A stretch of DNA of 64,000 bases from Bacillota bacterium (lineage in GTDB: Bacteria > Bacillota > Clostridia > Christensenellales > SZUA-584): positions 27,988 through 91,987 of the forward strand of contig JAEYOE010000027.1 in NCBI GenBank assembly GCA_023412005.1, written 5' to 3'. A program made the position numbers and the translations under genes. How positions within the stretch are numbered: the stretch's first letter is position 1; every line of letters begins with the position of its first letter. Positions 24,409 through 32,401 of the stretch are shown here, in pieces. The notes under the pieces were generated by a model. The model was not told the DNA's origin. It did no database searches and saw nothing but the letters and a program-made list of their open reading frames with translations.

Positions 24409-25053
24409 CTATCGGTATTTCAAGCTTCTTTCTACAAACGCAGAAATCTGCTGTTGTTCGTGCTCCAGCTGCTGCGCGGTAATCGGCCCGCGCCCCAATC
24501 TGTCGGCCAGACAGAGCAGCGCCACCTCGTTCACATCCGACTGTGCCATCATCGCCTTGGGGTTGTAAAACGGCAGGTTCTTGGCCGCAAACAGTGCCTG
24601 CATATGCCAGCGCACCAACGCGCCCACCTCGCGACAAAAGTCGTCGCTCTGTCCGCACGCTTCAAGAAAACTGATAGCGAGCCGCTCCCCCGCTATATCA
24701 TGGTCGTATGTGGTGATGCGCCCTTTTCGCAGCTTTGTTGTTTCCTTTTTGCCCGTATCGTGAAGCAACGCTGCCCACATCATCGCCTGCGGGTTTTTGC
24801 TCAGGCGCTTGATCTCAGCCGCGTTATCCACCACCAGCATTGTATGCCGCCACACATCGCCTTCCGGATGATGCGTGGGCGACTGCTCCACGCCAATGAG
24901 GTCGGTCAGCATGGTGAACGGGTATTGCTGCGGAAACGCTTCCTTTTCCACCAGAGCGTCAAAATAGACGGAGGGTTTGTCGTCCTCCATCAAGTGTCTA
25001 TCAAATTCGAGAAAGCACGCCTGCGCGTGATTCAGCATCGTCATCGTCGTCAT
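24409..25053 (-). CDS. HD-domain phosphohydrolase
   Basis: This 214-residue protein has the HD motif set GDVWRHTMLVVDNA, WAALLHDTGKKETT (residues 92-105, HD pair), ITTYDHDIAGE and LVRWHMQALF. This is the HDIG/PTH-type arrangement also found in the C-terminal domain of some CCA-adding enzymes; no nucleotidyltransferase domain is present here. Substrate is unknown. Several in-frame ATGs lie close together (MTTMTM), so the exact start is uncertain. It sits between a rubredoxin-like gene and an AhpD-like gene. Confidence 0.8.
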   Translation of the reverse strand: MTTMTMLNHAQACFLEFDRHLMEDDKPSVYFDALVEKEAFPQQYPFTMLTDLIGVEQSPTHHPEGDVWRHTMLVVDNAAEIKRLSKNPQAMMWAALLHDTGKKETTKLRKGRITTYDHDIAGERLAISFLEACGQSDDFCREVGALVRWHMQALFAAKNLPFYNPKAMMAQSDVNEVALLCLADRLGRGPITAQQLEHEQQQISAFVERSLKYR

Positions 25054-25096
25054 AATGATATTATCCGAAAATGACGATGCCGTTATGCGCGAATTG

Positions 25097-25249
25097 TTAT
25101 TCTTGTCCTTTTACGAGCTCGCACTCGGTTTTGCCGCAGCATGGGCACTCAAAATCATCCGGCACCGTGTCGCTCAGTTCCTCGTAATCGGGTTCGTTGT
25201 TCTCATCGTAAAAAGTGTAACCGCACACTCTGCAAATATATTTTTCCAT
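25097..25249 (-). CDS. Rubredoxin-like small protein (50 aa)
   Basis: The ATG at 25249 has GGAGGAGAAATCA before it. The product MEKYICRVCGYTFYDENNEP ... ECPCCGKTECELVKGQE has the two knuckles CxxCG and CxxCG of a rubredoxin, which bind one iron or zinc and serve in electron transfer to peroxide- or superoxide-reducing enzymes. The central Trp of classical rubredoxin is replaced (DDFECPCCG) and the spacing is a little short, so it may be a zinc-binding variant. It is 14 bp after exonuclease III and before the HD and AhpD-like genes. Confidence 0.85.
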   Translation of the reverse strand: MEKYICRVCGYTFYDENNEPDYEELSDTVPDDFECPCCGKTECELVKGQE

Positions 25250-25263
25250 TGATTTCTCCTCCG

Positions 25264-26016
25264 TTAAAAAATATCGATAGAAATGGGGCAGTGGTCAGAC
25301 CCCATAATGTCACTGTGAATCGTAAAATCGTGCAGCTCCGGTTTGAGCCGCTCTGATATGCACGCATAATCAATGCGCCAGCCCGCGTTGCGCGCCCGCG
25401 CGCCGAACCGGTAAGACCAGTATGTATACGCGTCGCGTTTGTCGGGATACAGATACCGAAACGAATCAATAAAACCGGCATTAAGCAATTTTGTAAAGCC
25501 CTCTCGTTCCTCATCCGTAAAGCCCGCCGTGTGTCTGTTAGCCGACGGATTCTTAAGATCTTGCTCCGTGTGTGCCACGTTGAGGTCGCCGCAAACGATC
25601 ACGCTCTTTTGGGCATCCAGCGCCGATAGATAGCCGCGAAACGCCTCGTCCCATTCCATCCGGTACGGCAGGCGTTTTAATTCCTCGCCCGAATTCGGTA
25701 CATACACATTCACAAAATAAAAGCCGTCGAATTCGAGCGTGATCACGCGCCCCTCGTGGTCGTGCGCGTCGATGCCGATGCCGTAGGTGACGGCAATCGG
25801 TTCTTTTTTGGTGAATACCGCTGTGCCCGAATAGCCCTTCTTTTCGGCGTCGTTCCAGTAGTCGAAGTAATCGGGCAGGTCGAACGTAAAATCGCCGCGC
25901 TGCAGCTTGGTTTCCTGAACGCAGAAAATATCCGCATCTCCCGAGGTGAAAAAGTCGGTAAAGCCTTTGCCATAACATGCGCGCAGGCCATTCACGTTCC
26001 ATGAGACGATTTTCAT
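25264..26016 (-). CDS. xth: Exodeoxyribonuclease III / AP endonuclease
   Basis: This 250-residue protein is the EEP-type AP endonuclease. Motifs are MKIVSWNVNGLRA, FCVQETKLQRGDF (catalytic Glu), FVNVYVPNSGEELKRL, VCGDLNVAHTEQDLKN, RIDYACISERL and MGSDHCPIS (final Asp-His pair). It nicks DNA at abasic sites and removes blocked 3' ends. The frame extends to 26067, but the ATG at 26016 preceded by AAGAGGATATAAC is the standard start and gives the usual length. It leads an operon with a rubredoxin-like protein, an HD phosphohydrolase and an AhpD-like protein, which together suggest a link to oxidative stress and repair. Confidence 0.95.
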   Translation of the reverse strand: MKIVSWNVNGLRACYGKGFTDFFTSGDADIFCVQETKLQRGDFTFDLPDYFDYWNDAEKKGYSGTAVFTKKEPIAVTYGIGIDAHDHEGRVITLEFDGFYFVNVYVPNSGEELKRLPYRMEWDEAFRGYLSALDAQKSVIVCGDLNVAHTEQDLKNPSANRHTAGFTDEEREGFTKLLNAGFIDSFRYLYPDKRDAYTYWSYRFGARARNAGWRIDYACISERLKPELHDFTIHSDIMGSDHCPISIDIF

Positions 26017-26107
26017 GTTATATCCTCTTTCGGAATGTTTCTTAACTATAATTATACATGAAACCATTACAAATAATAAGATTTTTTTATCTTAACTTAC
26101 CGTCAGT

Positions 26108-26137
26108 ATAAAAAAAGACACTCATAAAAAGTGTCTT
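26108..26137 (-). terminator. Terminator of the S8 protease unit
   Basis: AAGACACT (26115-26122) pairs with AGTGTCTT (26130-26137); in the minus direction TTTTTTTATAC follows. It ends the protease and prodomain-like gene pair. Confidence 0.85.
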
Positions 26138-26156
26138 CTGATAAGTATAGTAATGT

Positions 26157-26366
26157 TTAACAAACAGCTTCACAAGATTGATAATTGCCCTCAGTACTAA
26201 TGCTACAAGAAATAACATTTTCAAATTGACTGATCTTATCAACATTATTATCATGAGTTTCCATCTCGATATAATTCAATTCTTTCCATACAAATACAAT
26301 TCTACCATACTTGTCCAAGTCATTAATTCTGCTTATATCCTTCACTTGTACCATCAATCTTTTCAT
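26157..26366 (-). CDS. Prodomain-like (I9-type) small protein partner of the S8 protease
   Basis: This 69-residue protein starts at ATG 26366 (the frame is open earlier, but GGAGGAGTTGCATA precedes this ATG) and overlaps the end of the protease gene by 44 bp in another frame. The sequence reads strand (RLMVQVKD), helix (SRINDLDKYG), strand (RIVFVWKELN), strand (YIEMETHD), helix (NVDKISQFEN), strand (VISCSIS). That is the beta-alpha-beta-beta-alpha-beta order of subtilisin I9 propeptides, which fold and inhibit the enzyme. The C-terminus ends with Cys pairs (QSCEAVC). The neighbouring protease lacks an N-terminal prodomain, so this could act in trans. A role as a secreted peptide or RiPP precursor is the alternative. 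Confidence 0.55.
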   Translation of the reverse strand: MKRLMVQVKDISRINDLDKYGRIVFVWKELNYIEMETHDNNVDKISQFENVISCSISTEGNYQSCEAVC

Positions 26367-27177
26367 TATGCAACTCCTCCACGAACTTTTCAATATCAAT
26401 AATACCGTGTCCTTGCTTGTATATAGGCAACCCAATATTTTTCGCTGTACCATACATTATTTCAATAGTCTTCTCTATTGAAGGATAGTTATTCAATGTC
26501 GACGCTAATAATCCTGTTACTATTGGCGCTGCGAATGAAGTTCCTTCAAAATATTCCCCATCTATATATAAAGAACCGGGAGCTAGAATATTCGGTTTAT
26601 CTAACTTCCCACTAATACTATACTCTGCCAACTTTCCATTCTGATCTATTGCCCCTACTGTAATAGCTTTAGTAGCACAAGCAGGACATGGCATTGGCTT
26701 TCCCTCTTGCTTCATATCATTACCAGCAGCTACCACCACCACAATACCTTTGCTTGATAAATAATTAACTGTTTGGCACAACACACATTTATCTTTACAT
26801 CCAGTTAACGGTCTGTTTTCATCAAATCCACATGAAAGGTTTACTATTTGTGCTCCAACATCTTCTGCCCACTTAAGAGCTCTTAAAACATATGCCTCGC
26901 TTGGTTTTTGCGCTCCAACTTTTGCAACGTATAAATTCGCACCGGGTGCAAAAAACTTAATGATTTTTGCTACACCTGTACCATGATTGTAGGTATCCAT
27001 CAATCCGGTATTAGTATAATCTATGCTATCAGAGCACTGCACATCACCAGTTATACCCGAATCAATTATAGCAACTTTCACTCCCCATCCATGTAAAGAA
27101 TTCTTGGATAAAATACTCTTCTTAGTTGAAGGACGAGTTATTAGTGTACTATTATACCTTCCTTTTATGTTCTGCAC
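26323..27177 (-). CDS. Subtilisin-like serine peptidase (S8) lacking signal peptide and prodomain
   Basis: This 284-residue protein is almost only the S8 catalytic domain. Asp39 (VAIIDSGITG), His65 (YNHGTGVAK), oxyanion Asn153 (VVVAAGNDM) and Ser214 (GTSFAAPIV) are all in place. It has no Sec signal and no I9 domain; residues 1-30 are too short for either. Two Cys-rich loops (CKDKCVLC near 127-134 and CPAC near 164-167) could bind metal or form disulfides. The start shown is GTG 27177, with AAGAGG seven bases upstream; the same frame stays open about 110 bp further with no ATG, GTG or TTG that improves it. The downstream small gene supplies a candidate separate prodomain. Confidence 0.85.
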   Translation of the reverse strand: MQNIKGRYNSTLITRPSTKKSILSKNSLHGWGVKVAIIDSGITGDVQCSDSIDYTNTGLMDTYNHGTGVAKIIKFFAPGANLYVAKVGAQKPSEAYVLRALKWAEDVGAQIVNLSCGFDENRPLTGCKDKCVLCQTVNYLSSKGIVVVVAAGNDMKQEGKPMPCPACATKAITVGAIDQNGKLAEYSISGKLDKPNILAPGSLYIDGEYFEGTSFAAPIVTGLLASTLNNYPSIEKTIEIMYGTAKNIGLPIYKQGHGIIDIEKFVEELHNEKIDGTSEGYKQN

Positions 27178-27452
27178 CCAATTACCTCTTATAACATATT
27201 CATCGGCTTGAACTCCAAAAGATGCATAATGTTGATATTTTATATGAAATCTTCTACAAACGCAATAGAAACCCCTTTATTATTTAACATTATTTAATAA
27301 AAACTTAACATGTATGGCCAATTAAACTATGTGTTAATAAATATATCGTCATAACTGGAACATATCTTTATACATATATGTACAAAGTGTATCATATAAC
27401 CATAATATAATCGCTCAACTTTATCTGCAGTTTTCTATGATATCATCGAAAA

Positions 27453-28397
27453 TTAAATAATATTCATTAAATCAAACAGCTTTCTGTACTCGCCATACCC
27501 CTCTTTTTCCAAATCATCCAGCGGCACAAAGCGCAGCGACGCCGAGTTGATGCAGTACCTTAACCCCTCCGGCCCCGGCCCATCGGGAAACACATGCCCT
27601 AGATGCGCATCCGACCCCTTCGTTCGCACCTCGGTGCGAATCATGCCGTGGCTCATATCCTTCTTTTCTTCTATGCGCCGATCGTCCACCGGCTTTGTAA
27701 AGCTCGGCCAGCCGCAGCCCGAATCGAACTTGTCTAGAGACGTAAACAGCGGCTCGCCCGACACGATGTCCACATACAGCCCCGGCTGATGATTATCCCA
27801 ATAGTCGTTGCGAAACGGCGGCTCTGTCGCACTGCGCTGTGTCACCTCATATTGCAGCGGCGTGAGCCTTTGTTTGAGCGCGTCGCCGCCCCAAACGCTG
27901 TGTATATACGCCTCGCGCCCCGAACCCGCTTTATACCGCGCGTAATGCGACGGGTTCTTCTTGTAGTATTCGCAGTGCCCGCCCTCCGCCGGATAAAACC
28001 GAGCCGCGGGCAGCACCTGCGTCTTCACCGGCTTATCAAACAGCCGCTGTATGCGGCGTACCGAATCCTGTGCGATGCGCTTCTCCTCGTCATCGTGATA
28101 GAATATCGCCGTTTGATACTGGCGGCCTCTGTCCGCAAACTGCCCGAAGGCATCCGTCGGGTCAATCTGGCGCCAGAACACACCGAGCAACTGCTCAAAC
28201 GATACAACATCCGGGTCGTACGTGACTTCGACCGCTTCAAAATGCCCGGTTCCGCCCGCGCAGACCTGCTCGTAGGTGGGGTTATCGGTGTGCCCGCCTG
28301 TGTACCCGGGCAGCACCTGCTTCACGCCGGGAATATCCGCATACGGCGGCTCCATACACCAAAAGCACCCGCCCGCAAAAACAGCCGTTTTATTCAT
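27453..28397 (-). CDS. msrAB: Peptide methionine sulfoxide reductase MsrA-MsrB fusion
   Basis: This 314-residue bifunctional repair enzyme reduces both epimers of methionine sulfoxide. MsrA domain: residues 1-155, with catalytic Cys11 in GGCFWCMEPP. MsrB domain: residues 175-314, with the catalytic Cys near 282 in RYCINSASLRF. The first part of the MsrB zinc site is changed: the segment around SGCGWPSF has only one Cys, so the MsrB domain probably lacks zinc. It overlaps the end of mutY by 8 bp. Confidence 0.95.
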   Translation of the reverse strand: MNKTAVFAGGCFWCMEPPYADIPGVKQVLPGYTGGHTDNPTYEQVCAGGTGHFEAVEVTYDPDVVSFEQLLGVFWRQIDPTDAFGQFADRGRQYQTAIFYHDDEEKRIAQDSVRRIQRLFDKPVKTQVLPAARFYPAEGGHCEYYKKNPSHYARYKAGSGREAYIHSVWGGDALKQRLTPLQYEVTQRSATEPPFRNDYWDNHQPGLYVDIVSGEPLFTSLDKFDSGCGWPSFTKPVDDRRIEEKKDMSHGMIRTEVRTKGSDAHLGHVFPDGPGPEGLRYCINSASLRFVPLDDLEKEGYGEYRKLFDLMNII

Positions 28398-29436
28398 CGC
28401 TTTGCCTCCCTTTCTTGCGCACAGTGTTCAATATTTTCATAAACGCTGTGGGAATCGGCTTTTCATCTATTGATGCCCAGCCAACGAACGCCCATTCGCC
28501 GTTTTCCGGTTTCATCTCATCATTTATTTCATACCGCACCACATCCATCTCCCAGCGCTGATGCGTAAACACATGCACAGCTTGAAAGATGCTGCTGCCT
28601 TGGGGCAAATCAAGGCCGTATTTTTCGGCAAACAGCGTTTCGGGCATAATGCCCTCTTTCTTTTCGGCAACGGGCAGACCCCAAAGCCGCCCGAGCAGCG
28701 TATCGTCGCTGCGGTAATGCAGCAGCACACTGTCGCGAGACACGATCAATGCCGCCCACAGCGACACCGTTTTTACCTTCGCTTTGGGTTTCTTAACGGG
28801 CAGCTCATCCACAATGCCCTCACGCAGCGCCGCACAGTCCTTATTCCATGGGCATGCCGCGCAATCCGGCGAAACGGGGCGGCAAACCGTCGCCCCCAGC
28901 TCCATCAGCGCCTGCGTGAAATCGCCCGCACTGTCGCCCGTCATCATGCCGCGCACACGCTCTTCCGTCTGTCTGCGCGCCGCCGAGCTTGTGATATCGT
29001 CCCGCAGCGCGAACACCCTTGATATCACGCGCAGCACGTTGCCGTCTACCGCCGGATACGCCTTGCCAAACGCGATGCTCATCACCGCGCCCGCCATGTA
29101 CGGCCCGACACCGGGCAGCTGCCGCCACGCATCGAGGGTATCCGGGAATTCGCCGCCGTCGCTGACCACCTGCTTTGCGATGCGGTGAAGATGGCGCGCA
29201 CGCGAATAGTACCCGAGCCCCTTCCAGCAGCTGAGCACCTCCTGCTCGTCTGCCGCCGCAAGCGTCTGCACATCCGGAAATCGCTTTAAGAACGGCTCAT
29301 AATAGCGCAGCACCGTTTCCACTGTGGTTTGCTGAAGCATCATCTCAGAGACGAGCACCGCATACGCGCCGCTGCGCCGCCGCCAGGGCAGATCGCGCTT
29401 GTTTGCTTGATACCAGACAAGCAGCTTATCCCTCAT
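28390..29436 (-). CDS. mutY: A/G-specific adenine glycosylase MutY
   Basis: This 348-residue enzyme removes adenine mispaired with 8-oxoguanine. The helix-hairpin-helix-GPD motif is LPGVGPYMAGAVM followed by Asp131 (AVDGNVLRV); Glu31 lies in SEMMLQQT. The [4Fe-4S] ligands C-X6-C-X2-C-X5-C are in VCRPVSPDCAACPWNKDC. The C-terminal NUDIX-like domain has WGLPVAEKK and FTHQRWEMDV. Together with msrAB this makes an oxidative-damage repair operon. It overlaps the HAD gene upstream by 11 bp. Confidence 0.93.
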   Translation of the reverse strand: MRDKLLVWYQANKRDLPWRRRSGAYAVLVSEMMLQQTTVETVLRYYEPFLKRFPDVQTLAAADEQEVLSCWKGLGYYSRARHLHRIAKQVVSDGGEFPDTLDAWRQLPGVGPYMAGAVMSIAFGKAYPAVDGNVLRVISRVFALRDDITSSAARRQTEERVRGMMTGDSAGDFTQALMELGATVCRPVSPDCAACPWNKDCAALREGIVDELPVKKPKAKVKTVSLWAALIVSRDSVLLHYRSDDTLLGRLWGLPVAEKKEGIMPETLFAEKYGLDLPQGSSIFQAVHVFTHQRWEMDVVRYEINDEMKPENGEWAFVGWASIDEKPIPTAFMKILNTVRKKGRQSDE

Positions 29437-30142
29437 CTGTCACCCCGAGCAGGTCGTAAAGCTGTGTCAGCTGCGTGATCGTGTACGTCACGGGTAAATC
29501 GGTTGCGCCCTTTTCGGGGGTTCTGTTGAACCAGCACGTATCGATCCCCGCCGCAATACCGCCTCTCATATCCGTATTCAGCGAGTCGCCGATAATCAGC
29601 GCCCTTCGCTTGTCAAATCCGGCAATATTTATTTCCACATGATCGAAAAACTCCTTAGCCGGTTTTTGATAGCCGATGCTCTGCGAATCAAAAACGGCCT
29701 CGAAAAGATGATACAGTCCTGCCGCTTCGAGCCGCCTGCGCTGCGTTTCTCTCACGCCGTTGGTCACCACAAACAGCCGGTATACGCCGCGAAGGCGCGT
29801 GCAGACATCTATCGCATCGTCAATGGTGTGGCCGCCTTCGCCGAGCATTTGCTGATACGTTCTCTCCCATAAAGCGCTGTCAATTTGTATGCCAAACTCG
29901 CCCATCGTCAGCCCGAAGCGCTTTTCGAGCATATCGCCCATGGGCACCTTGCCGTTTTCATAATCCGCCCAGAGCCCTTTGTTGATGGTGTGATAGACTT
30001 GCAGCAGCTCCGGCGTTAACGGATGCCCGTGGAACGCGAACAGCTTTTGGAGCGCTTCCGCCTCGATTTTTTTAAAATCCATCAGCGTGTCGTCCACATC
30101 CAGCAGCAGGTATTGATATTTCCTGTTCATCTCGCTCAACAA
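29426..30142 (-). CDS. HAD-family hydrolase, YjjG-like nucleotidase
   Basis: This 238-residue protein is a HAD phosphatase with a helical cap of the YjjG/YfnB type. Motif I is LLLDVDDTLMDF, motif II VVTNG, motif III YQKPAKEFFDH, motif IV ALIIGDSLNTDMRGG. YjjG-type enzymes dephosphorylate noncanonical pyrimidine nucleoside monophosphates, which fits its place with mutY and msrAB as a sanitation gene. The start shown is TTG 30142 because AAGGGGATC lies seven bases upstream; ATG 30130 is the alternative and would shorten the protein by four residues. Confidence 0.85.
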   Translation of the reverse strand: MLSEMNRKYQYLLLDVDDTLMDFKKIEAEALQKLFAFHGHPLTPELLQVYHTINKGLWADYENGKVPMGDMLEKRFGLTMGEFGIQIDSALWERTYQQMLGEGGHTIDDAIDVCTRLRGVYRLFVVTNGVRETQRRRLEAAGLYHLFEAVFDSQSIGYQKPAKEFFDHVEINIAGFDKRRALIIGDSLNTDMRGGIAAGIDTCWFNRTPEKGATDLPVTYTITQLTQLYDLLGVTDEG

Positions 30143-30345
30143 AGATCCCCTTATTCGTAATGATAATTAACTGCTTAAAGTATAGCATGATTCGCCGACG
30201 AAATAAACGGATAATATAGCTGTCACGATATAATTTTTACGGGATAATAACCAACATAAGTGATTTTTTTCTACCCATTTGATGCATACTTTGATATACT
30301 GAAAATGTTATTTATGACTCAATACTCATTTTGAGGAGGGTAAAC

Positions 30346-30660
30346 ATGGAAGAGCAAAACATTCAGAATGGTCAGCCCACGCCGCGCAGCAATCAAAACG
30401 GTATGGCCATTGCGGGCATGGTTCTCGGCATTTGCGCCGTCGTTTTCGTGGTCTTTTTCTGGTTTCTTTGGTTCATCGGCATCATTTTAGGCGTTGTCGG
30501 CCTGGTGCTCAGCATCATGGCAAGAAAGCAGAACCCAACCGCCATGGCAACAGCCGGTCTGATACTGAACATCGTCGCACTGGCCATCACCGTGGTTGTG
30601 GTGCTGGCATGCACGGCTTGTGCAGCATCCATTTATAACGCAGTACCGTTAATTAAATAG
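30346..30660 (+). CDS. DUF4190-type small membrane protein
   Basis: The ATG at 30346 is preceded by GAGGAGGGTAAAC, which makes it preferable to upstream codons. The product (104 residues) has a polar N-terminus with Asn and Gln, then two transmembrane segments (about 22-52 and 68-95) around a RKQNPTAMATAG loop. This two-helix layout with a MAIAGMVLGI start is typical of DUF4190 proteins, whose function is unknown. It is divergent from the HAD-mutY-msr operon. Confidence 0.8.
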   Translation: MEEQNIQNGQPTPRSNQNGMAIAGMVLGICAVVFVVFFWFLWFIGIILGVVGLVLSIMARKQNPTAMATAGLILNIVALAITVVVVLACTACAASIYNAVPLIK

Positions 30661-30677
30661 CGGCAGACAACAACCGG

Positions 30678-30704
30678 GAAAGGGCAGCGATGCTCTTTTT
30701 CTAT
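30678..30704 (+). terminator. Weak hairpin with T-tract after the DUF4190 gene
   Basis: AGGGCA-GCGA-TGCTCT (six pairs, one G-U) is followed by TTTTCTATTTTTC. The stem is short, so some readthrough into the next gene is likely. Confidence 0.5.
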
Positions 30705-30742
30705 TTTTCTTCGCACCATTTTATTACTGAAAGGATTTATCC

Positions 30743-31546
30743 ATGCTGCCGACGATCAACGTTTTCGGGCTGATTGTTCCCATGTACGGCCCGCTCATTT
30801 TGCTTGGCTGTGTGCTCGGTATTCTTGTTGCCGTCTATCTGCCGGTGAGGCGCGATGTGCCAAAACAGGATATCTTCTTTGGCGCGCTGTATGCGCTGCT
30901 CGGAACAATCATCGGTGCGAAGCTTTTGTATCTGGCGATATCACTGCCCGGCTTGATTGAAGCGCACGGCGCAGCGCCCTGGACACTTGATGATGTGAGC
31001 TATTTATTTAAGCACGGCTTTGTGTTTTACGGCGGTTTGATCGGTGCGGTGGCGGGTATTTTTGCATACGGAAAACAATTCCGTTTGCGTTTCTGGCACC
31101 TGGCAGACAGCCTGATCCCTTCAGTACCCCTGATTCATGCTATTGGACGCATCGGCTGTTTTTGCGCGGGCTGCTGCTACGGGCGGCCGATGGACCCGCC
31201 TTGGGGTGTTTATTTTAGCGCCGATTCCGCCGCGCCCTTCGGCGTGTCGCTTTTTCCGGTTCAGCTGGCAGAAGCCGCGCTGAATTTTATGCTGTTTATC
31301 GCGCTGTTTGTCTATTCGCGAAAGCCCCGCGCCGACAGGCAGCTCACCGGGCTTTATATCACCGGCTATGGTATTATCCGTTTCGCGCTGGAGTTTGTGC
31401 GCGGCGATGGTGACCGAGGCCTATTCTGGCTGCTGTCTACCTCGCAGTGGATCAGCCTCGCGCTTATTCCGATTGGTCTTTTCTTTGTGATTCAGGGCGC
31501 AAGAAAAGCGCGGAAGAACCGTGCTCAAGCTTTCCCGGGCACCTGA
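30743..31546 (+). CDS. lgt: Prolipoprotein diacylglyceryl transferase
   Basis: This 267-residue polytopic membrane protein transfers diacylglycerol from phosphatidylglycerol to the lipobox Cys. The Lgt signature HAIGRIGCFCAGCCYG lies near residues 133-148; it differs from the usual GRxGNFxNxE by replacing the Asn and Glu positions with Cys and Gly residues. The other conserved residues are FGVSLFPVQLAEA and the C-terminal FVRGDG. Seven or so hydrophobic segments are visible. The changed signature is common in clostridial Lgt proteins but should be noted. The lipoprotein at 16304 is a likely client. Confidence 0.85.
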   Translation: MLPTINVFGLIVPMYGPLILLGCVLGILVAVYLPVRRDVPKQDIFFGALYALLGTIIGAKLLYLAISLPGLIEAHGAAPWTLDDVSYLFKHGFVFYGGLIGAVAGIFAYGKQFRLRFWHLADSLIPSVPLIHAIGRIGCFCAGCCYGRPMDPPWGVYFSADSAAPFGVSLFPVQLAEAALNFMLFIALFVYSRKPRADRQLTGLYITGYGIIRFALEFVRGDGDRGLFWLLSTSQWISLALIPIGLFFVIQGARKARKNRAQAFPGT

Positions 31547-31565
31547 CGGATAGACAATCCTCAGT

Positions 31566-32060
31566 TAGCTTGCGCTGACAGCTCCTTTGCCAAAGGAGCC
31601 TTTTAACGGAACAGTGACCTTTGCCTCCTTTTGAAAGGAGGTGGCGATTTTCTGACTAAATTTCAGCAAATGACCCTTGGCGTTCGCCAACTGTCAAGCA
31701 GATAAACTCCCCCAGTCGCCTATCGGCGGCCCAGCCCCCTCAAAGAGGGAGCCGATTTTCGTGAGTCCATGTTAATTCGTTAATGAGTGTTCGTTCGCAG
31801 ACTGAACGACAGTAATCGCTTCCGATAGCGCGCACTCTGTCAATAAACTCCCCCAGTCGCCTATCGGCGACAGCCCCCTCAAAGAGGGAGCCAATTTTCG
31901 CAAGTCCATGTTAATTCGTTAAATGAGTGTTTGCAGACTGAACGACAGTAATCGCTTCCGATAGCGCGCACTCTATCGGCACCGAATAGCACCTTGCCTC
32001 CCTGTGGCGGGAGGTGGCAATTGTCGAAATTCAATTCGGCAATTGACGGAGGGAGTTTTC
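31566..32060. repeat. Palindromic repeat cluster (units A and B, tandem duplication)
   Basis: The region holds a B-type variant (31566-31600), an A-type copy starting at 31620, two B copies (31707-31753 and 31848-31892) and an A copy (31993-32055). The B copies lie in a tandem duplication of about 140 bp with a period of 141 (31705-31836 and 31846-31979), which shares a spacer TCCATGTTAATTCGTTAA and CGCTTCCGATAGCGCGCACT. Unit B reads CTCCCCCAGTCGCCTATCGGCGACAGCC then CCCTC-AAA-GAGGGAG. The first element (GCTCCTTTG-C-CAAAGGAGC-CTTTT) may also terminate the lgt transcript. No gene is visible in 31547-32401. Confidence 0.8.
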
Positions 32061-32078
32061 TTCTAAATGGGCCCAGCT

Positions 32079-32361
32079 GAACGACACAGGGGTCGTTCAC
32101 TACTATTCGGAACAGTTTTGTTATACACGTAAAAAGAGAATTTCTGTACCCCGGAAGGGTATGTATTGTCCTTCGAAACGACATGCAAAAAAAATATTCG
32201 TAATACAACGCATATCGCGGCAAGCGCCGCCAACAGGACTCTTTTTTTCAATATCTATGACCGTTTCTCAATCAAAAAAAGAGTATTCCTTTACCCTGAA
32301 AGGGATATAATCGCATGGCTTAGCCGAGTAAAACAACTCGGAACGACACGGTGGTCGTTCC
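32079..32361. repeat. Palindromic repeat cluster (units C, D and E)
   Basis: Hairpins GAACGAC-ACAGGG-GTCGTTC (32079-32098) and GGAACGAC-ACGGTG-GTCGTTCC (32340-32361) are unit C. D-type A-tracts with TACCCCGGAAGGGTA-like palindromes occur at 32131-32161 and 32275-32308. An E-type element (GCGGCAAGCGCCGC then AGGACTCTTTTTTT and the shared trailer) is at 32184-32247. The order is a rearranged version of the cluster at 13.3-13.6 kb. Confidence 0.75.
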
Positions 32362-32401
32362 CTACAATTCGAAGCAATTTTGTTGTACACTTGAACCCCG
32401 T

